Under the pieces are notes generated by a model. It was not told the DNA's origin. It saw only the letters and a program-made list of their open reading frames with translations, and did not search any database. The position numbers and the translations under genes are program-made. DNA of 64,000 nt from Apium graveolens. Its lineage: Eukaryota > Streptophyta > Magnoliopsida > Apiales > Apiaceae. Positions within the stretch are counted from its first letter, which is position 1. Every line of letters starts with the position of its first letter. Location: positions 309,892,565 through 309,956,564 of the forward strand of contig NC_133648.1 of NCBI RefSeq assembly GCF_009905375.1, read 5' to 3'. Of this stretch, positions 13,020 through 23,610 are shown piece by piece.

Positions 13020-14140
13020 ATTTAACGAACCAAATTCAACTAACTATATTCAGATTTGTGTTATTTTAATATATTTAAACTCGAATTAATTGTAAAATTT
13101 TATGTGTCAATAGTAAAAAAATTATGTTAGCTTGAGACCTGTTATATCAACCAAATCGAGCTAATTATACTTACTATTTTGTTGAATTTTATTTTAGTAT
13201 GGGGTGATTATTATTTTATTTTAGACCGAGTGAATAATATGTATTATTTTGTTTTAGTTTGAGGACATTTTAGCGAACCCACAAATTTCCTTTTAAATTT
13301 TTATTTTGTTAAAGTCGGGTCCAATAATATAATATCTTTAGCGGGATTAATAATATTTATGATTTTATTTTAGCCCGATTCTTCAAATCTAACTAATCAT
13401 GTGTAATTTTTTAATTTTTATTTAAAATAGGATCAATAGTATACTTTTGTTTAGCCCGTTCGAGTAAATTTTATATATTATTTTTATTTTAACGAAAACC
13501 GTTAGACATATTATAATTCTGTTACGAATATTAATCTATTTAATAAAGTGTTTTATTTTAAATATTACTATAATTACGATGATCAGACTAACAACCAAAT
13601 TTATATTATTTCATTTTTAATATAATAATATAAATATAGATATAGATTTTTCAAAAAAACTAATGACTCAAAACTAAATAAAAATTGTTATCATTCATTT
13701 TATTTACTTTCAAGTTCTCACAGGCCAACAACTTTCTCAGTTAGGCCTAGTAAACCAAAAAATAAAACCCTACAATTCAATCTTCTATATACCAAATAAA
13801 ATTATTTTAATATGAAACTGTCATTATATCACTAATATATATAACTGACATCCATACAATTGACTTCTCTTTAAATAAGAGATTTTTTTTAAAATAAGAG
13901 TTTTTTCTTTTAACTACTCACACTAATACTGGGGTTGGTAAAAAATTAATCTAATTTTAGTTCATAATATAATAAGACATTCACAGATTTAATAAATTCT
14001 GAAATTATTAAAAATGAAGTTAATTACCAATATTTATTAATATCTTACCGTTAAAAATAAAAAAATAATATTTTAATCATTGAAATTAATAATTTAGTAA
14101 TAGTGAGTACGTTGCCCAAGGTAAAAGAATGGGCGGTATT
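13020..14140. other. AT-rich interior of the nested CACTA
   Basis: No gene seen. It has loosely repeated phrases around TTTAGCCCG and TTATTTTATTTTAG, and one decayed satellite unit near 13,790-13,860. Confidence 0.4.
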
Positions 14141-14149
14141 TTTCCCTCG

Positions 14150-14640
14150 TAACCAAAACTTTGCTGCCATACTTTCTCCCTAAAAGTAAAACTTGCAGAC
14201 CCTCTCTCTCACTTCTCTCTAGACTAAAACATCTCTCTCGCCTGCTCCTCCTTCACTCTCCCTAAAAAATAATCACTATAATTCTTGACTCTAATTCTTT
14301 ATGAGTTTTACTCATTTTCGATTTTTGTTAATTTTGGTAGTAATTAAGACTTAAAATTGGGGATGAGATTTTTTACCAGCAAAAAGAACACAATACAAGG
14401 GTTAATCAATACCCATGGCGGATCTAGATTCCAAGGTAAGGGGGTCATAGCCTGGTTAACTCTTCTTCACGTCATTCCATGAACCTGGTCAGAGTCTCAA
14501 AAGAGAAAAGAATATCTCATGTGATTCGGCGGCTCCGGTTTTGAAGGATCTCGTTGTCAAACAAGGTTTAACCCTTTGATTCACGAGATAGAGCAGTTGC
14601 GGATTCATCTCCAAAAGAGGTATGGTATAAATCTATTTCT
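14150..14640 (+). other. Leader-like segment, possibly captured exon
   Basis: A C/T-rich stretch (CTCTCTCTCACTTCTCTCTA at about 14,202) is followed by less AT-rich DNA containing ATGGCGGATCTAGATTCC at 14,415, with a donor-like AAGGTAAGG right after it, and by AAAGAGGTATGG at 14,613-14,624. The sequence looks like 5' untranslated exons of a cellular gene. I cannot name the source; it may belong to the same ERDJ2-like gene captured downstream. Confidence 0.3.
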
Positions 14641-16599
14641 TTCTTTTAGTTTAATTCTTTATACATATTTGTACATCTGTTGGTGCCATTGTTTCTAGTT
14701 TGATTTAGATACCTATTAATTGTAAAATTGAAAATCAGTTTTTAATGTTCTTTATATGCTGGGGAGGTTAATGTAATATTTTATAGATGGACTTGCCCTA
14801 TTGCTTCCGTAACCAATCATTTGTATTCAATAAAACTTCAAGTGTTGTCGTTTGTTTCTTTAAAGTTGGGGTTTTTTGAATAAGTTTTTGTCCCATCTTT
14901 GTAATGGTCTGAAATCCTTTCTTAAAATTTTGTTTAGTTTCTAATACAGGACAACAGAATTGTGGGTGGATAAATGTATTTTTAATGGTCTGAAAGCCTA
15001 GAGTAGTACTTTCTCAACAAATGTAAAGGTGTAGCATTCGGTCTTTCTTTGTTAATGCTTAATGTTGGTCGAAAAGATTAATGATCTGTACCAAGAGGAG
15101 TGATGTTCGTGCCGGCCATAATGTATGGTTTGGTTTAGTTTGTACCTTTAAGAGGTAATATGTAATCGTTGATGATAACATATAACCTCCATCACACACC
15201 AAGCATCCGCTGACGAATACTAACAGCTGTACCTGCAATGTGGCTTGAGCACTCTCTAGACCTATGAAAAGCAACATGAATACTGTTCTAACCTGAGTTT
15301 GAACACTACTGGATGTTACTGGACCTATTTTACCTAACGATAGGATTGTGTGCTCCCTTTAACTACCTCCTACAATCTCCTGAGATTTATGCAGAAACAT
15401 TATTGTACATTATTTAGTCTAATAATACTCTTTGTGTCAATAGTTGACACAATGAACTAAAGTGAACAAAGATGATCCATACACTTTAGGATATATAATT
15501 TTTTTTGGAGATAAATATACAGTCATATAATTGTTAGTCTCTAAAACACATCACATCATGTTAATATTTGCGGAAAAGATAACTTTAATGTTCTAATATA
15601 ATAATTCAAGTGCAAACTCATGGGCCTAATCTGCAACAGATCCTTCAACAATATACCATAGAATAGCTCATTTAATACTAGTTTAGTGTTCGAATTAAAT
15701 AAATGAGAATAGTATTTGTTGGAGGTCTGGAACTCAACACCTCTGTTACTATCAAAATCATATCAAGTTGTTATCGGCTCTGCTCAAATCACGTGGAATT
15801 GATCATATAATGATTAAACCATCGATATTCATTCAAGAAAAAACAATTGTTGTTTAAAAAATATATCAACTATATCATCCGGTCACATGTGCCTAGATGT
15901 GAGTTGCATGCTGTAAATATGATAATTGAGAATGCAATTGTAGTATTTTAGGAAACCTTTGGAGAAAAAAGTTAACCGGACTGCAAATATGATCTCTTTA
16001 GCAGGAAAAGAAGCAGGTGACGGGTATATGAAAGGTATGCAATGTGGACAGATCTGTGCAAATCCATGGATGAGGGCTAAGAGGTGTATTAATTAATATT
16101 TTAAGGGATACGAGGTATATATATCTTGTAAGGGTATTATTGGAATACAAAATAGGAAAAAGGGTTAATAGGTATATTTTTGATACCCGAGTGGCAAAAA
16201 GGAAAGCTTTTAAAGTTTAAGGGTTTCTGGGTACACCGACCTATACTTAAATGGCTAAAAGGTCATTAAGCCTTTTAAATTTCTATTCTATTTCGTAATA
16301 AAGTATAACTAGGTTTACAAACTTGTTTCGAATCTCGGAATGTCTAATTAAGATAGTTTCTTCAAATAAACCTATCCACACATATTTAATAAACCTCATC
16401 TTTCTCCCGGTTTAGACATTAAATACCAAGAGCCTTTCACGGTACAAGCTACTACTATAATTTCTTAAACCTGAACTTTAATTTATAATTTCAACAAGTG
16501 GTATACTTGAACATTATTATCGATCCTGTTGATTATCCGTTTACATTCATTTCAGGTATAACAAGGCAGTAAGCATATACACACTGACAACGATTTACT
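14641..16599. other. Intron-like non-coding stretch
   Basis: No coding region is supported. By position it could be leader intron DNA captured with the ERDJ2-like exon. Small minus-strand frames are not supported by any recognisable motif. Confidence 0.3.
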
Positions 16600-16818
16600 A
16601 TGGCTACCTCGGAAGAAAATAGTGAATTGTTCTTGATTATTGTTTTTACAATACTTGCAATACCGTTAGTGCCATATACAATATTGAAATTATGTCTTGC
16701 TGCCTCAAAAAAAGCTAAGCTCATCCACTGTGACTGTTCAGTTTGCTCTCGATCAGGAAAGTATCGCAAATTAATATTTAAACGGGTACATTCCTCCAGC
16801 TCTTGTTGCAATCGATGA
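16600..16818 (+). pseudogene. Captured N-terminal exon of an ERDJ2/Sec63-like J protein
   Basis: The 72-residue frame begins [14 protein letters not shown], has a hydrophobic stretch with [12 protein letters not shown] (residues about 24-36), and continues with [20 protein letters not shown]. This is the start of plant ERDJ2, the ER-membrane Sec63-type DnaJ protein that works with the translocon. In the family the exon goes on through further membrane segments and the J domain. Here similarity stops after about residue 64 and the frame ends at 16,818 in HSSSSCCNR. The J domain and its HPD motif are absent. It lies inside a CACTA element with no transposase, so I read it as a captured fragment. 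The long minus-strand frame over it is a shadow. Confidence 0.82.
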
Positions 16819-17269
16819 TTACCTCTATGAGTTATTGATATCCTGTTAATAGTAAAATTGACAAGGCGCCATGGAATGTCAATGACTTCCGAAGCAACAA
16901 CGAGGAAGACGAAGTTGGAGATGATGATCGTTACTCCGTCCATTAACTACAGTAGGTTTGTTTTAATTAGTTATATCTACTTTATTAATCAGGAAACTGA
17001 TTTGTAAGATAACCAAGTTGTGCTTGTAAACTGAATTTGGTTTGTGGGTGTTTGTAAACTGAATTTTAGTTTGCTTTCTATTTTTTGATTGTGAATAAGT
17101 ACGGATTTACGGTATAACTTATGTACATTATGTATTGTGACTTAATTGCAAGGTTTAGAGTTTGTATTGAGTTTGCGATTGCATAAGATTTTGACAGGTT
17201 TAGAATTTAAATTGGAGGTCGAAAATGGCTGGATCATGAAAAATTAGTTTTTGGTTATTCTGGAAAAAC
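16819..17269. other. Non-coding DNA between the captured exon and the right subterminal repeats
   Basis: It contains a tandem phrase TTGTAAACTGAATTT at about 17,027 and 17,051. An A/G-rich stretch at 16,880-16,930 (ACGAGGAAGACGAAGTTGGA) could be more captured exon, but I cannot identify it. Confidence 0.3.
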
Positions 17270-20200
17270 AAACTTACAACGGTTGTTCTTCAAATATTCT
17301 GTCGTAATTATTCTGGTAAAATGAACTTACGACGGTTGTTCTTCATATATTCCGTCGTAATGTATCCATTTTCATATTTAATTATTTTTTTTTGAATTTT
17401 CATTTTCCCAGCATGTAGGCCCCATCTTCTAAAATATGACATTTTTTTCTGTCAGAAATTTCTAACTTACGACGCATTCTTCTGTCGTAAGTACATAACT
17501 TACGACGTTATTGTTCGTCGTATTTTGGTATTTTACGACGATAAATTCCGTCGTAAGTTGATTTATTATTTTATTGAGTATGTGGGCCCCTACTTACTAA
17601 CTTGTGACGCAATTTTATCTTGTGACGAAAAAACGAACTTACTACTTGACCAAAAACGACGATTTTTTTCCTTCGTAAATGGCTCAATTACGACGATTTC
17701 AATTCAAAAAAACCATCGTAAATGGCCAGATTTGTTGTAGTGAAAAGTAGTACACAATCTACCAAAAGCAGGACATCTGGAGCAACCCGAGGTGTTTTAA
17801 TTGAGTTGCAATTCCAGTTGGAGATGAATGACACAAACTACAATTCTATATAGGTATGCTGGCAAGGACAATGGTGCTAATTGACATTCCGACTTGGCCA
17901 AAGGTTGACCCTAACTTCAAAGAGGAAATATGGAATGAACTTGAGGTACGTCAGTTACGAACTGATTCCTGAAAGTCGGAAGAGGTGTCTACAGTCGAAA
18001 GGCGCAAAATGGAGAAATTTTAAGGCTAAATTGACAGCGGAACATGTGATGCCTTATGTTGGAAAAAAGAAGAAGCTACAGAAGCCACCAAAATAATATG
18101 CTTTTGTCGGCAAGAAAGCGTGGAGACGATTTATTGTAGTTAAAGTCACAGAAGATTGGGAGGTATGCATTACTTTTTTATAATTTTTTATATATTTTAA
18201 TTTAGGACAATATTTTTTTTGTTTTTTTGGAGTAGATTTAATTGTAAAAATTACAGTAATTAACAAGATTTATTTGTATACAGGAAGAGAATAAAAAATA
18301 GAGTGAAAGAGTGGGACAACGAAAATATCCACACCGACTGTCAAGAAAATGATACGTCGGATTGGAAGAAGAAGAAGAAGTAAGAGTCGGATCATTTTAC
18401 TTGTAGTATCTACATTTTTATTTTTATGAATGTGTCTTAATTTTTTTGTAGATACACTCGGGGAGGTTGGAGCCTGATGAAAGGCCAGATAGGGCAATTA
18501 TGTGGAAAAATGCCCGTATGACAAAGGATGGGACTCTTGACCCAGAACTGGCAGAAATAATTCAACAAATTGTAAGACTTATTATAATTTTTTTCTTCTA
18601 TAATTTTCCAAATTATACGTAATTACTCTAATGGTTTTAACAGGATTCCTTACTCGAAAAGCAAAGAAATGGTGAATTCAAGCCGGATGGAACTAATGAT
18701 GTACTCACCATTGTTTTGGAAACTCCAGAGCATGCGGGAAGGGTTCGAAGAGCAGTTTCATAATCTTGAGTTGCAAATTGCTGAGTTAAAAGCTTTGATT
18801 GCTGGGGAAAATCTACACTCACCAATGTCTGAAAAAGCAAGATGTCCTGCGGTGAAAGAACAAGAACAAAATAACAGAAGGAAAGTTGGAAAAGATTTGA
18901 TGATAAATTGATGAACGATGAGGATAAAGAGGGTGCATATTTTATTGTTATTATTCCTCCTCGTGGTCCACCGGGACAAAAGGTATACAATTACAGTGTA
19001 TACTTGATTCATTTCTTTGATAATGTTGCATGTTATTAAATTGTTTGAGCCGGTAATGTCTCTTTTGATTTATAATTATAATCTGCAGTGTCCTCACAAA
19101 TGTGAAATGGCAGTGAAGAGTATTGATAACAAGGTAGCTTTTGGTGTTATTTTTGATGAGGGAGATGGAATGAGTAGATCGGTTCATGGATTTCCTCTAG
19201 AACCAGGATTTGTTCGTGTTGAGGTGGACGGAAGCATCCAGGATGATACTTTGGTGTTTGTTCCTGTGGTTGGTGAGATAGAGACCGTCCAGCAAGCCAT
19301 TGGTTCTCATTTAGAATGGCCCAAAGACATGATCATATACACTTCCAATACTAGTTCCGAGGTACATAAATTTAATTATAAACCAAGTGTCATTTTTTTA
19401 GGAGGTTACACAAATTTACACTAAAGTGAATAATACGGGGTATATGCTTAAATATTTATTTACAGAAAAAGAAAAATGTGCGGAATGTGAGTGAGGTGCA
19501 GAGAATGCATAATGCATTTAATTCTGTTAAGCCAAAGGACAATGTGCCTCCTCGCTTTAGGCTGTTGTACAGATTTGTATCGACGGTGATGAAGAAAAGT
19601 GGAAAATTGATACCGGTTCCATGTGATTTTAAAATATTTGGAATTAACAGAACTATATATTTACTTCATGAGAACGTACTTGAATTGCTAGAGTTTAAAA
19701 TGATTGTGTAGTCTGCTATATCAACATACATGGCGTAAAGTTCTTTTTATACTATTTTAAAATCTGGTCTCATTTTATATAGTAATGATCTATTTAAACA
19801 AAATATAATTTTTTATTTTTTTTATTTTTAGGTATTTGTATTTAGTGTTTCGGGATACGCCGAGTAGAGATTTATCAGCGATGTTTGCTTTTCTTCATCC
19901 GTCCACATACAAGCTGAATGATGAATTTAATGAATATGTTGTGCAAAGGCTAAAAGGTGAAGTTCTTCGGATGAACTTTATGTCTTATAACTACAAATAC
20001 GTCTCTTTTTACGCGTCCAATTTTAAAATATTGTATGGCCTTAATTAGTCATATAGTTGTTGGTAAATTAATTATAATATATGTAAAATTGTTGGATATG
20101 TAATTTAAATGCTCACTTTAATTTATTTATAATGAAAACAGTTTATATTGGATTTTGATCGTGTTTTGGGAATCAGAAGCTTTCATCCTTAATCCATTGC

Positions 20201-20775
20201 CTCATCATCCTCATCCCCAGGATCTTGAAAAGGCTTTAATGCTGTAATTTTTTACTTCAATTTATAATTATATATAGAATATAATCGGTAATTTTTGGAT
20301 TTGACAGTATATTTTATAATTATAACATTTACAAAGCAGTGAGATCTTATAATGCTCACGAAGGACGGGTAAACAAGAATCCCAAAGTTAAAAACCTTGT
20401 TGTGCCTATTTAGTCAATTTTTTAATTTTTCATTTTTGTAAAATATGGAATTATGGTTAATCTTCGATGTCATTAATTTTCAACAATTTTTTTGGAATGT
20501 ATAGGGATGCCCTAAACAACCAGGTGGCACAAAATAGGGATATATGGTCAGGCGATATATGAAAGATTTAATTGAGGACGAGGAGATGAAGCTGCTAGAC
20601 AAGGTATATTTTTTTACCTTTCAGTTGGTTAAGGAATGACATAGGTTTATTCTGTTCGAGTGGCCCTCCAAGAGTCGTAGGTCTTATACAGAGGAGGACC
20701 TTGACGTTGTTCCCTATGAGACGCTTGATTATATCCAATCCATCATGTAGCTGTTTGCGACTCTAGCTTGGCAAC

Positions 20776-21743
20776 TGGTATTTATATTACAAACTGAAAA
20801 ACACCTATATTTTGGTTGCATGTATTTGGATTGTAAATAGTAATTAGAAAAGATTATGGATTTCTAGTAGTTCAAGTTTGGTGGTTTAGATTTGAAACTA
20901 TGTAGCTAGTACTATGTTAGGTTGATAATTTAGATGTTAGGAGATTGGGATGTTAATTTGGATGTTTGAAGATTGGAATGTTAATTTAGATGTTTGGAAG
21001 GAAATGATAGTTTGGTAAATATTGGAAGCTGGATTTGGTTGTTATTTCGCAATTTCTTGTTTTTCTGGCAATTTTTTGGCATCTGTGTTTTTCAATTTTG
21101 CATGGATAAAACAGGTGATCAGATATCATTTTATACAAAGTAACTGATTTTAAAATAAAGCCATTTATCATCATTCTTTTACATAAAACTGATGTTAATT
21201 TAACACTATAACCATCTGTTATAAAATAAAAAAATGATGTATGTCAAAACTTAGTACATCAATTTTAGTTGAACATTGACATAGTAAAACCAATGTTAAA
21301 TACTACAACAAAAAAATCTTAAAATAGAAAACTGATGTTGTTAAGCTTTATACACATCAGTTGGTCACCAATAGACATCGGTTTCCAATAAAGAATTGAT
21401 GTCAAACGTTATGTTTACATCGGTTTTAGATGAAAACTGTTGCTACTGGTATTAGTAACATCAGTTTAATGGTTAAATGGAAAGATTTTTCTTAGCTCAC
21501 ATAAATTTAAATTGATAAAAATATCATATTATGATAATATATGAAGATTATATGCATGAGAAATTTAATATCAAGTTACAGAAATAAGTTTTAACAAGGA
21601 ACTGATGTTATATGTCATATTTAACATCAGTTTAAAAGGAATGTTAAATGGGGGGTCTTTAACATAACCCACAAAGACATGATATTTTTTCATTCATAGA
21701 CATCGGTTTTTAGCCGATGTCTATTGACGTATTTCTAGTAGTG
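20776..21743. repeat. Right subterminal region of the large CACTA
   Basis: Following a GTTAATTTAGATGTT-type short repeat (20,920-20,995), the stretch 21,100-21,743 carries repeated ACATCAGTTT/ACATCGGTTT motifs in both orientations and ends in the terminal inverted repeat. Such motifs normally serve as binding sites for the element's own second protein. Confidence 0.75.
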
Positions 21744-21746
21744 ATC

Positions 21747-22180
21747 GTTTAGATCTAAATCATATTTAGTCTTACATATAGATATTGAAATTAACTAATT
21801 TAAATATTTAATAGACATAGAAATGCACTTAATTTTTATATACTTTAAAAGTTATTAATAGAGTATTCTACAACACATTTTGTACATTTCTGATTAACAA
21901 ATTTAAAATGTATTTTATATTGAAATTTATGCATACACACTAATATATTATTATTATTATTATTATTATTATCATTTTTAAATTAAAATTTCCTATTATT
22001 TTTCTTAAAAAGAACTTTAAGAATAATATATATAATATATATGTTGGAACGTAAATGGGCTTCACTCTATTTTTAACCCAAAACCCAAGGTATAAGAGCA
22101 TCTCCAATGCTAACAATATGTTATGTATAATATCTACGTGTCAGTCTATTATACCTAATGTGTAAAATATATACCTGTCA
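21747..22180. other. Flank right of the large CACTA, with (TTA)n
   Basis: This continues the block interrupted at 4717: it matches 32,040-32,330 (shared AAATATTTAATAGACATAGA). It contains a (TTA)n microsatellite at about 21,947-21,972. A MITE-like end GAGCATCTCCAATGC lies at 22,087. No gene. Confidence 0.6.
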
Positions 22181-23610
22181 TGTCCATATTTGTATATGTG
22201 GGAAAGAAACTAGAAAGAGAGGTTGTCTAGTTTTTTTCACTCACATTCTGTATGTGCCTATCTTCGAGTATGTATGTATTATATCATATACACATATATT
22301 TTAGAACCAAATTTTTAGATAAGTATATTTACATAAGTATTATTTATATATGTATATATATTTATATAGAAGTTTTATTTATATATTTATATAAGTATAT
22401 GTAGAGCCTAATTGACTCATTTTAGATGGCTTGTGTCTAAGACATTCACTTTGATGTTAGAGTAAGTCCAAGAGTGGTCTAAATTGTTGTCCTAAACTAA
22501 ATTTTGAGGCATTCTCCAACAATGTCCTTGTGGTGCCTTAAAATACTAGGACATTTATGATGTGCCTTATTTATAAAGCATCACTTTGCATGCCCTCTAC
22601 TATTTCTATCAATAAAATATTTGTTTCTCTCTTTTTTTGAACATTACTTCCTCCTCACCAATTTCATTTCTCCCCAATTATTATTTATATATATTGTTGT
22701 TTTAATAGTAAGGAAAAAAATAAGGCATGTTGTTGGATTTGATGTGCAAAAATCTTGCCTTAAATCACGAAGACATTATATTTTGTAATATTTATATGAT
22801 ATCTTCTAGGACATTCTTGAACTTTCTCTTAATCCCTTTAAACATGACCTTGAACCAATAACTTCAAGTCCTTGATCTTGGAATACACAAGTCATAGACA
22901 CCATCCATTTATGTATAAATATAGTAATAAACTCAATGAAATTAATATATTGTCCAAGCCGAAGGTATTAACTTGGTTTATATGTATTGCGCTACGTGTT
23001 GTCACCCTATCAAACAACTTGTTTAACAATAACTTGGATGAACTTTATAACAATACCTTATAGTTGTCTAACACCTATTTTCAACAGATATTGCTTAGAA
23101 TATAAATGTTATGTATATGTACTAATACAGTACACGTTTTTGAATAATTTGGTGTGGTAACTGCCATCAGTAACACTTTGACACATCTTCTTGACATACA
23201 GCTGGGGATTATTGATGTTAATTTATACCAAAGCCAGAAGACATGCCCCTCTTAAGTTTCATTTCATAGAGGATGGATGTGTTCTTAAATTCTTCAATTA
23301 TCCCCTACTTCACAAAAGAGTGAATTTTATTGAAGTATTCCGAGAAAAGGTGATGGTCAAGAAGGAGAACAAAAATTTATGAATTCTTGATGTATATACT
23401 TATTTCCTTTATAATAATATGCATGTTCTCCTCTTTATTTCCCTTTGTAACTTCTAATTGTTGGAAATTTTTATGTACAGGTTCTCATGTCTGAGCTGAT
23501 AGAGGTGAAGAGAACTAAATCTATGACGCCATCAATGTTCATTGTTCGTCACAACACCATATTATTCCTAACATTAAGGAACGAAACAATAAGTGTGTGG
23601 ACCTTACACA
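22181..23610 (+). pseudogene. WD40-like protein, copy B (exon 5 and part of exon 6)
   Basis: Exon 5 (23,202 to about 23,390) reads RRHAPLKFHFIEDGCVLKFF and VNFIEVFREKVMVKKEN, then a TGA replaces the leucine of the family's ENLQILD. Exon 6 starts at 23,481 and runs through SMTPSMFIVRHNT to about 23,608, where similarity ends at the junction with a CACTA fragment. Exon 7 and all 5' exons are missing. The same TGA is present in copy E at 48.9 kb, so the gene was already dead before the block was duplicated. Confidence 0.62.
22460..22828. mobile_element. PIF/Harbinger-like MITE, 369 bp
   Basis: Imperfect inverted ends (GAGTAAGTCCAAGAGTGG.. and ..AAGAATGTCCTAGA-type on the other strand) are flanked by TTA on both sides (22,457-22,459 and 22,829-22,831). 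Copies A, C and E of the host block lack it at the same place (they read TTCAAG followed by C(C/T)CTTTAAA), which serves as empty sites. Truncated relatives end at 26,300 and 51,866. Confidence 0.7.

Larger units (their letters stand above)
10826..17742. mobile_element. Nested CACTA element with TTACGACG subterminal repeats
   Basis: The ends are CACTACAACAAA (10826) and TTTGTTGTAGTG (to 17742), with target duplication AAA (10823-10825 and 17743-17745). The subterminal zones, about 10,840-11,520 and 17,270-17,742, are packed with TTACGACG and its complement CGTCGTAA, a motif absent from the outer element. There is no transposase, so it is non-autonomous. Its 6.9-kb interior holds a tandem array (11,640-13,010), a leader-like pyrimidine-rich segment (14,150-14,640) and a captured ERDJ2-like exon (16,600-16,818). 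It split an exon of the outer element and is therefore younger than it. Confidence 0.93.
10657..20775 (+). pseudogene. Second CACTA gene: Transposase_24-like N-half and Ulp1-like cysteine protease C-half, split by a nested element
   Basis: The N-terminus is lysine-rich (from 10657, one frame change), then EDAPCVPDPDPVAP to codon AAA at 10823-10825, where the nested CACTA enters. Beyond it the same frame continues at 17746 with SSTQSTKSRTSGATRGV. Transposase_24-type pieces follow: KGAKWRNFKAKLT (about 18,000), PDRAIMWKNARMTKDGT (about 18,490) and NGEFKPDGTNDVLTIVLETP (about 18,670). Then come an exon at 19,089-19,362 with GFVRVEVDGS, and Ulp1/C48-like exons at 19,467-19,710, 19,833-19,970, 20,148-20,245, 20,337-20,402, 20,504-20,605 and 20,640-20,775. 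The usual HW pair reads YW, and the cysteine codon of the (E)CGY motif is a stop (about 20,534). The role of such proteases in CACTA elements is not settled. Confidence 0.8.
4718..21743 (+). mobile_element. Large CACTA (En/Spm) transposon, decayed autonomous type
   Basis: The terminal inverted repeats begin CACTACTAGAAA at 4718 and end TTTCTAGTAGTG at 21743. They are flanked by a 3-bp target duplication ATC (4715-4717 and 21744-21746). The subterminal DNA carries many copies of ACATCGGT/ACCGATGT, dense at 21,100-21,743. The element holds both expected CACTA genes on the plus strand: a TNP2-type transposase (6823-10186) and a Transposase_24/Ulp1-like second gene (10657-20775). Both are broken. 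Its own length is about 10.1 kb once the nested 6.9-kb element is removed. The paralogous locus near 32,020-32,060 lacks the element, giving an empty site that confirms both ends. Confidence 0.92.

Noticed and set aside
16533..16943. 136-codon minus-strand frame
   Set aside because: It is antisense to the ERDJ2-like exon, whose plus-strand translation matches a known protein.
18637..19187. Minus-strand frames over the second CACTA gene
   Set aside because: Shadows of plus-strand Transposase_24-like exons.
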